Below, piece by piece: positions 5,527 through 9,500 of a DNA stretch of 9,500 bases (its first letter is position 1; every line of letters begins with the position of its first letter). The notes beneath the pieces were generated by a model. The model made no database searches. It had not been told where the DNA came from and worked only from the letters and a program-made list of their open reading frames with translations. Origin of the DNA: Candidatus Gastranaerophilales bacterium (GTDB taxonomy: Bacteria > Cyanobacteriota > Vampirovibrionia > Gastranaerophilales > Gastranaerophilaceae); contig JAJQHF010000208.1 in assembly GCA_021199975.1 (NCBI GenBank), forward strand, positions 1 to 9,500. Direction: 5' to 3'. Both the position numbers and the translations under genes were made by a program.

Positions 5527-6160
5527 TAAGAGATTAAAAGCAGGAATAAAAAAAATCCGAAAGCCTGATGTAAAAATAAGATTTTGTTTTGGTACTATGG
5601 CTTTGGTTTTTGCTTGTGTAATGTTATTAATTATTGCAACTTTTACACAGATAAAAATTAATTTTAATATTCCTGATAACGGGATAATTTCGTATTTAAA
5701 ATTTGAATACATTCCTCAAATACCGGTAGTAATTTTTATTGCTGCATTATTAGGCGAATACTGGGGATTAATAGCCGTTCTTATATATATATTTCTCGGG
5801 CTTAGTCCGTGGTACCCGATTTTTGCGCTTGGCGGCGGGCTTTCTTATGTATTTCAATATAATTTTGGTTATATTTTCGCTTTTATATTTGCAGTATTAT
5901 TCACATCTAAAGAATTAAAAAATTCAAATTCTGTTATGTCATTTTTGCTTTCTGTTTTATACGGTGTTTTTGCAATTCATATAACAGGAATATTATACTT
6001 AATTGTAATTGCTCTAATCAGGCATGATTCGTGGGATTTTATATATAGCGTAATATATTTTCAATCGCTTTCAAAAATACTTTATGATATAGTATTCGGA
6101 TTTCTCGCAGTATTATTAGCAAAAGGCTGCCGCAAATTATTATGGATAATAATGGGCTGA
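5519..6160 (+). CDS. bioY: BioY-like biotin transporter S component
   Basis: A 213-residue integral membrane protein with about six hydrophobic segments (roughly 24-44, 66-80, 83-95, 114-129, 139-166, 186-203). The central run, 'P-Q-IPVVIFIAALLGEYWG' followed by 'LIAVLIYIFLGL', 'PIFALGGGL' and 'FGYIFAF', matches the order of motifs in BioY, the substrate-binding S component of ECF biotin transporters. It lacks the usual fully conserved 'PxTxQ' text, so divergence or a different vitamin cannot be excluded. No EcfA/EcfT energising subunits are in the window; they may be shared and encoded elsewhere, or the protein may act alone. ATG 5519 lies within the last codons of rimI (8-base overlap) and has no strong SD, implying translational coupling. 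It ends directly against the yggT stop on the opposite strand. Confidence 0.7.
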   Translation: MINKRLKAGIKKIRKPDVKIRFCFGTMALVFACVMLLIIATFTQIKINFNIPDNGIISYLKFEYIPQIPVVIFIAALLGEYWGLIAVLIYIFLGLSPWYPIFALGGGLSYVFQYNFGYIFAFIFAVLFTSKELKNSNSVMSFLLSVLYGVFAIHITGILYLIVIALIRHDSWDFIYSVIYFQSLSKILYDIVFGFLAVLLAKGCRKLLWIIMG

Positions 6161-6430
6161 TTAAAGTCCGAAACTGAGCAAAGCTCTTACAATAACTTGT
6201 TCCGCCAATTGAAGTACAAAAAAAGCAACAAGAGGCGATATATCAATCATTCCTATAGGCGGAATAATCGCTTTAAAAGGAGCCATAATAATATTATAAA
6301 TTTTTATAAGCGATAAAAGCGGTTCTTTTCTTGTGTCAAAAACCGGTATCCAGCTTAAAAGAACCACCGCAATAATTATAAGATATATAATTCTAAACAA
6401 CAGTACTACTATATAAGAAATTGAAATCAT
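6161..6430 (-). CDS. yggT: YggT family (Ycf19-like) membrane protein
   Basis: An 89-residue protein with two membrane segments (about 4-26 and 65-85). Between them lie the family motifs LLSWIP-x-x-D (24-32), 'IMAPFKAIIPPIG' and 'MIDISPLVAFFVL' (61-73). YggT/Ycf19 proteins are widespread in bacteria and plastids and are linked to cell division, envelope or nucleoid organisation and membrane complex assembly; the molecular role is unsettled. SD AAAGGA overlaps the mtnP stop, and the gap between the genes is 11 bases, so the two are cotranscribed. The stop codon abuts the bioY stop with no intervening base. In many genomes yggT sits beside proC or yggS; that context is not seen here. Confidence 0.88.
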   Translation of the reverse strand: MISISYIVVLLFRIIYLIIIAVVLLSWIPVFDTRKEPLLSLIKIYNIIMAPFKAIIPPIGMIDISPLVAFFVLQLAEQVIVRALLSFGL

Positions 6431-6441
6431 AATTATTTCCT

Positions 6442-7251
6442 TTATGAAGTATGAGAAACGTTATAACATTCACAATTATTTCTTTCAACGGGAATGTTTT
6501 CTATTATTGCGATTAATAATTTTTTAAGCCTGCTTATATTAGACTTAAATACCTGCATAACCTCCTGATGAGTAACAGGCGGAACATTTCCTGCAAGTCC
6601 GGCATCATAATCCGTAATTAAAGCTATCGTAACAGGGCACATATCAAGTTCATGTACTAAATGAACCTCCGGATACTGGCTCATATTAATAACTTCCCAG
6701 CCTTGATTTGTAAAGAATTTTGATTCGGCTTTAGTTGTAAACCTGGGACCGTTAATAATTACAACAGTTCCGCTTTTATGAACGGTTATGCCCAGTTTTT
6801 CCGCCTGTTCTATTGCAATTTTTCTAAGTTCAGGACAATACGGGTCTGCGGCACTCGGATGAACACAATTCGGACCTTCAAAAAAAGTATTTTTTCTTCC
6901 GTCTGTCCAATCAACAAATTGGTCGCAAATAACGAAGTCACCGGGTTTTACATGCTTTTGCAGGCTGCCTGCGGCGCATGGAGATATAACTCTTGTAACT
7001 CCGAGTGATTTCATTGCCCAAACGTTAGCTCTGTAATTTACCAGATGTGGCAGAAATCTGTGGTCACGACCATGCCGTGGTATAAAAGCAACTTTTTTTC
7101 CGAAAATTTCACCTATTGTTATAGGGTCTGACGGTTTGCCGTAAGGAGTATCTATTGTAATTTCACTAAAAGGAGCGCCCGATTCTTCAAAAAAACTATA
7201 AAATCCGCTTCCGCCTATAATTCCTATTTGAGCATTCATTTTTTCTTCCAT
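6442..7251 (-). CDS. mtnP: S-methyl-5'-thioadenosine phosphorylase
   Basis: A 269-residue nucleoside phosphorylase of the MTAP/PNP family. It splits methylthioadenosine with phosphate into adenine and methylthioribose-1-phosphate (methionine salvage, polyamine by-product recycling) in the cytoplasm. Seen: GIIGGSGFY (10-18, phosphate), TPYGKPSDP (35-43), RHGRDHRFLPH (59-69), NYRANVWAM (72-80), SPCAAGSL (90-97), NGPRF (168-172), NMSQYPE (189-195) and ITDYDAG (212-218). Asp214 and Asp216 match the human MTAP aspartates that select 6-aminopurines; guanosine/inosine enzymes have Asn there, which favours MTA. Start choice: AAGGAG 6 bases before ATG 7251 gives MEEKMNAQ; an in-frame ATG at 7272 adds seven residues without an SD. 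It is first in an operon with yggT. No mtnA, mtnB or other salvage genes are in the window. Confidence 0.92.
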   Translation of the reverse strand: MEEKMNAQIGIIGGSGFYSFFEESGAPFSEITIDTPYGKPSDPITIGEIFGKKVAFIPRHGRDHRFLPHLVNYRANVWAMKSLGVTRVISPCAAGSLQKHVKPGDFVICDQFVDWTDGRKNTFFEGPNCVHPSAADPYCPELRKIAIEQAEKLGITVHKSGTVVIINGPRFTTKAESKFFTNQGWEVINMSQYPEVHLVHELDMCPVTIALITDYDAGLAGNVPPVTHQEVMQVFKSNISRLKKLLIAIIENIPVERNNCECYNVSHTS

Positions 7252-7286
7252 AAAAATCTCCTTAAAAAACATAAAAGAATATTTTT

Positions 7287-7292
7287 ATTATA
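7287..7292 (-). promoter_or_regulatory. Candidate -10 of mtnP-yggT
   Basis: TATAAT reads on the minus strand about 35 bases before ATG 7251, in the 86-base gap after the pilin-like gene. No good -35 is visible. A separate promoter would let mtnP run independently of the pilin-like gene. Confidence 0.4.
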
Positions 7293-7337
7293 ACCCAAAT
7301 AAAAATGAACCGATTAAAATAATAGGTTTATTTAAAT

Positions 7338-7919
7338 CTACCAATTACGTTCATCATTATAAAATATTTGTTGTGTAACGTTACCATATGGTATAACTCT
7401 TTGTGCATATATTTGAGCTTGATAAATATCTTTTGGAAGTTTTGATGAAGTTGTAAGTTTATTTGGATTTCTTGCACCGTTTACATCTATCCATAAATTT
7501 GGACCATCTTCTTTAACACAGGGTGTTGTATTATAAAAGTCACATACAGAACCTTTTTCAGTAGAATTTTCTGAAGTATAATTTGTAATGCAAAATATTA
7601 TTCCGTCTTGTGTCGTAAATATTTTACCGTCACAGTCATCTGTAGTAAAAGAGGTAACTCCGTCCATTACAACCATTCTCTTTTCAAAAATTTCTGATAC
7701 TAATTCGTCCGCTGATGAGTAATCATGAGCGGAAGTATTATCTAAAGCAACATTTAACATTAATGCCTGATTTACACCTGATATTGCTTTTTTTAAACTT
7801 GATGAAAATTCCGAATTACTTGTACTAACCAAAAGAGAAGGCACCGTCATCGCCGCTATCACACCTATAATAACTAAAGCAATAAGAACCTCTGATAATG
7901 TAAAAGCAAATTTCTTCAT
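7338..7919 (-). CDS. Type IV pilin-like / pseudopilin protein
   Basis: A 193-residue protein with a class III (prepilin) signal: MKKFA then FTLSEVLIALVIIGVIAAM. Cleavage is expected between Ala5 and Phe6, leaving Glu at position +5 of the mature protein, followed by the hydrophobic assembly helix ending in VPSLL. Ala at -1 replaces the usual Gly, which prepilin peptidases can tolerate. The globular part has four cysteines (96, 110, 126, 134), likely two disulfides outside the membrane, and a 'WIDVNGARNPNKL' block with a downstream QIYAQRVIPYG, resembling the minor pilin-like proteins that are abundant in Gastranaerophilales (from memory). It would act in a type IV pilus or type II secretion pseudopilus. 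No pilus assembly genes are adjacent, so it is an orphan locus. No strong SD is visible before the ATG. Confidence 0.88.
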   Translation of the reverse strand: MKKFAFTLSEVLIALVIIGVIAAMTVPSLLVSTSNSEFSSSLKKAISGVNQALMLNVALDNTSAHDYSSADELVSEIFEKRMVVMDGVTSFTTDDCDGKIFTTQDGIIFCITNYTSENSTEKGSVCDFYNTTPCVKEDGPNLWIDVNGARNPNKLTTSSKLPKDIYQAQIYAQRVIPYGNVTQQIFYNDERNW

Positions 7920-7943
7920 AAATTTTTTCTATCTTGTTATCAT

Positions 7944-7949
7944 ATTATA
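7944..7949 (-). promoter_or_regulatory. Candidate -10 of the pilin-like gene
   Basis: TATAAT reads on the minus strand 24 bases before the ATG. A TTGCTA (7965-7970) lies 15 bases further upstream, a shorter spacer than optimal. It would give a leader of roughly 18 bases. Confidence 0.4.
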
Positions 7950-8001
7950 ATTTTTTTTAGAAAATAGCAATAATAAATAATTATAAAACTAATTGAAATC
8001 A

Positions 8002-9246
8002 TTAAGTTTTTCTCCTGATAACCAGGGCATTATTAATAGAAGCAGATGTTTTCAGATTACTTCCCGTGTATATTTTACCGTTAACATACATAACAGTAGA
8101 ACTTCCGCCGTCAAGATTTATAGCTTCATAACATCCGAGATTTTTCATAAAAACGGCAAGCTCATCTAATGTCATACCGTCTGAACCTTCTTTTCGTCCG
8201 TCAACCGTTACCATAATTAAAACATTATCTTTTGTATAACCTATTGCCGTTCTTGGATTTTTTCCTGTTATGGAATTGAGTTTTTCAATTTTTGTATCAA
8301 CAAATATATTGCCTTCTTTTAATAAATAAGGTCCACCGCTTATTATGTGATTAATATCTTCCCATTTCGGATTTAATCCGTACGATACTTTAACTTCATC
8401 TCCGATTTGCACATTTTTCAAAATTTCTTTCGGAGCGGATATTACACAGCCATCCTCGGGTATGATTAAAGGATAATCGGATTTGGCGGTAACTCTGTTA
8501 TTTTTTATTGATATATGAACTGCGGGTTTTTGAGTCACCGGAGATTTAACACCCCATTTTGAAGTATACATTAAAACCTGTGAAAACATCATTCTCGGCT
8601 GATTGATATTATCTACTTTAATTTGCTCATATTCTGTTTCAAGTTTACCGTCAAAAGAAATTGAGGATATTTTAAAACCGTTCTCGGAAATACCTAATCC
8701 CGCTCTTTCATATATAGGTCCCGTAATAATTTCATTATTTATTACAATTGCACCTAAAGGAGTTCCCGTATCCTGTTTAAAATAAGAACCGTTTATTGCT
8801 ATAACAGCATTATTTTCAGCCGCAATATTATTTATTTTTGACTTTGAGTGCATTTTGTCTGAACTCATTGAAGGAATTATTTCAAGATTTTTATTTATAT
8901 TTCTGTTAATTTCCGCAATATTTATTTTTACCCGTCTTGAGTTTATATACTTAACCATTGCAACATATACAATACCTTTTTCAATTTTTTTAATTTCATG
9001 ATTGCCGTATTTTTCTTTTAATTGCGCCTCCCATTTTTTTTGCAATAAAAAAAGAGCCTCATCAGATTGCTCTTTGTACATAGTATTTTCTTGAATATAT
9101 CCTTTTAAAACATCATTTGTGCCATAAGCATTTGTAGGCATATTTTGAACTGAGAAAACAGCTATTGCCATTAACATAAATCCCAGCTTTAAGACCATTT
9201 TCTCGGAACAGAATATTCTATTTTGCGCCAATAGTGCTGCTTGCAT
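8002..9246 (-). CDS. Exported phosphodiester glycosidase (NAGPA-domain) protein
   Basis: A 414-residue protein with a 17-residue basic/polar N-terminus, a hydrophobic helix (about 18-33) and a possible cleavage after TNA (38-40), so exported or anchored. Residues about 95-412 form the phosphodiester glycosidase (NAGPA, formerly DUF2233) domain: AVIAINGSYF (147-156), SGGPYLL (303-309), NPRTAIGYT (330-338), VTVDGR (346-351), GMTLDELAVFMKNLGC (357-372) and NLDGGSSTVMYVNGK (377-391). The family includes the human lysosomal uncovering enzyme, which removes N-acetylglucosamine from mannose-6-phosphate. Bacterial members are mostly uncharacterised and proposed to act on cell-wall or exopolysaccharide phosphodiesters. 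Residues 45-90 are a helical linker. SD AAGGAA 8 bases before ATG 9246 favours this start over Met17, which would give a tidier signal peptide. Monocistronic. Exact substrate unknown. Confidence 0.87.
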   Translation of the reverse strand: MQAALLAQNRIFCSEKMVLKLGFMLMAIAVFSVQNMPTNAYGTNDVLKGYIQENTMYKEQSDEALFLLQKKWEAQLKEKYGNHEIKKIEKGIVYVAMVKYINSRRVKINIAEINRNINKNLEIIPSMSSDKMHSKSKINNIAAENNAVIAINGSYFKQDTGTPLGAIVINNEIITGPIYERAGLGISENGFKISSISFDGKLETEYEQIKVDNINQPRMMFSQVLMYTSKWGVKSPVTQKPAVHISIKNNRVTAKSDYPLIIPEDGCVISAPKEILKNVQIGDEVKVSYGLNPKWEDINHIISGGPYLLKEGNIFVDTKIEKLNSITGKNPRTAIGYTKDNVLIMVTVDGRKEGSDGMTLDELAVFMKNLGCYEAINLDGGSSTVMYVNGKIYTGSNLKTSASINNALVIRRKT

Positions 9247-9268
9247 TATTAATGTTCCTTATACTACA

Positions 9269-9297
9269 ATTGTAACATATTTTTTATGGTTTTTCAA
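9269..9297 (-). promoter_or_regulatory. Sigma70-type promoter of the glycosidase gene
   Basis: On the minus strand TTGAAA (9292-9297), 17 bases, TACAAT (9269-9274). The hexamers and spacing are identical to those of the rimI promoter. The predicted start near 9262 gives a leader of about 16 bases carrying the SD. The palindromic element begins 15 bases upstream of the -35. Confidence 0.65.
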
Positions 9298-9350
9298 GCG
9301 GTTATTGAAAAATTAATTAATCCCTTAAAAAAACTTTTTTTAATACCATA

Positions 9351-9364
9351 TACGAAGCTTCGTA
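9351..9364. repeat. 14-bp perfect palindrome inside the element
   Basis: TACGAAGCTTCGTA is self-complementary. It sits just inside the left 36-bp arm; the mirrored position on the right (9451-9462) carries only a degenerate version, TACTACGCTTC on the opposite strand, so the element is asymmetric here. It could be a protein-binding or secondary folding site. Confidence 0.5.
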
Positions 9365-9389
9365 ATTTTAATTACCGAAACAACGACAA

Positions 9390-9429
9390 AACCCCGTCTG
9401 TTTGAGTGCGAAGCACGAGTTACGGGGTT
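9390..9429. repeat. G+C-rich core hairpin of the element
   Basis: AACCCCGT (9390-9397) pairs with ACGGGGTT (9422-9429), and GTGC/GCAC (9406-9409/9413-9416) forms the tip with a GAA loop. It is the only GC-rich stem in the neighbourhood. Read on the minus strand the stem is followed by TTTTG, a weak terminator-like tail. Confidence 0.5.
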
Positions 9430-9500
9430 CAAGTTGAGGTTAGTAAAATAGAAGCGTAGTATCAGGTATTAAAAAAAGTTTTTTTAAGGGATTAATTAAT

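Larger units (their letters stand above)
9312..9500. mobile_element. MITE-like palindromic element with 36-bp TIRs
   Basis: 9312-9347 and 9465-9500 are perfect 36-bp reverse complements (outer end ATTAATTAATCCC, inner end AATACC). Between them the two halves stay imperfectly complementary through ATACGAAGCTTC versus ATACTACGCTTC, TTTTA-x-T-x-ACC and an exact AACCCCGT, down to GTGC-GAA-GCAC (9406-9416) at the centre. The whole 189 bp can therefore fold as one long hairpin. It encodes no protein and no transposase. Size, AT-rich TIRs and non-coding palindromic core fit a miniature inverted-repeat transposable element. The right arm ends at the window edge, so a target duplication cannot be checked and the TIR may be longer. 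Alternatives are an intergenic repeat with RNA or terminator function, or an IS-derived remnant. Confidence 0.65.

Noticed and set aside
5479..5712. 77-residue minus-strand frame over the rimI/bioY junction
   Set aside because: It is antisense to both genes, and the Phe-rich C-terminus comes from the Lys-rich tail of rimI. No SD.
6176..6186. GAGC-AAA-GCTC hairpin after the bioY stop as a terminator
   Set aside because: The stem is only 4 bp with no T-run, and it lies within yggT coding sequence.
7252..7272. Upstream ATG extending mtnP by seven residues
   Set aside because: No SD precedes it, and the AAGGAG that serves ATG 7251 lies inside the extension.
9390..9429. Core hairpin of the palindromic element as a stand-alone intrinsic terminator
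   Set aside because: The 8-bp stem encloses a 24-base loop and the T-run is only four bases. It is better explained as part of the 189-bp palindrome, and no gene visible here ends into it.
1..9500. CRISPR array, tRNA, rRNA, defence or phage module
   Set aside because: I found no spaced direct repeats, cloverleaf with conserved TTC arm, rRNA segments, Cas, nuclease-toxin, integrase or structural phage genes.

Overview
The window looks like AT-rich bacterial chromosome from a small, compact genome. Several traits suggest a gut Vampirovibrionia/Melainabacteria (Gastranaerophilales-type) lineage: low GC, a single pilin-like gene with an Ala-Phe-Thr-Leu-Ser-Glu cleavage region and a 'WIDVNGARNPN' block, lineage-restricted small proteins, and conserved housekeeping genes packed with almost no space between them. 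This placement is inference from protein style; no rRNA or marker gene is present to settle it.

Layout, left to right. A secreted TPR protein (minus, 14-826) faces a ~315-base regulatory region that leads into a small Cro/C1-type HTH regulator (plus, 1142-1372). Tail to tail with that is a tatD-tlyA operon (minus, 2939-1376): a metal-dependent DNase followed by an rRNA 2'-O-methyltransferase. A 245-residue glycine-rich, possibly membrane-associated protein of unknown function (plus, 3082-3819) converges on hemW (minus, 3829-4920). hemW is divergent from a rimI-bioY operon (plus, 5002-6160): a protein N-acetyltransferase overlapping a BioY-like biotin transporter component. Converging with no intergenic base is an mtnP-yggT pair (minus, 7251-6161): methylthioadenosine phosphorylase and a two-helix YggT membrane protein. 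Upstream on the same strand are a pilin-like protein (7338-7919) and an exported phosphodiester glycosidase-family protein (8002-9246). The window closes with a 189-bp non-coding palindromic element with perfect 36-bp terminal inverted repeats (9312-9500), which looks like a MITE.

Most of the content is ordinary core metabolism and RNA/protein modification. I see no defence island, CRISPR array, transposase, phage module, tRNA or rRNA. The features most worth a second look are the terminal palindromic element; the G9 tract between two in-frame ATGs of the HTH gene, with inverted repeats around its promoter; a perfect extended -10 placed so that hemW would be transcribed leaderless; and the unknown protein at 3082-3819. 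Two promoters (rimI and the glycosidase gene) share the exact architecture TTGAAA-N17-TACAAT, which supports calling sigma70-type promoters here.
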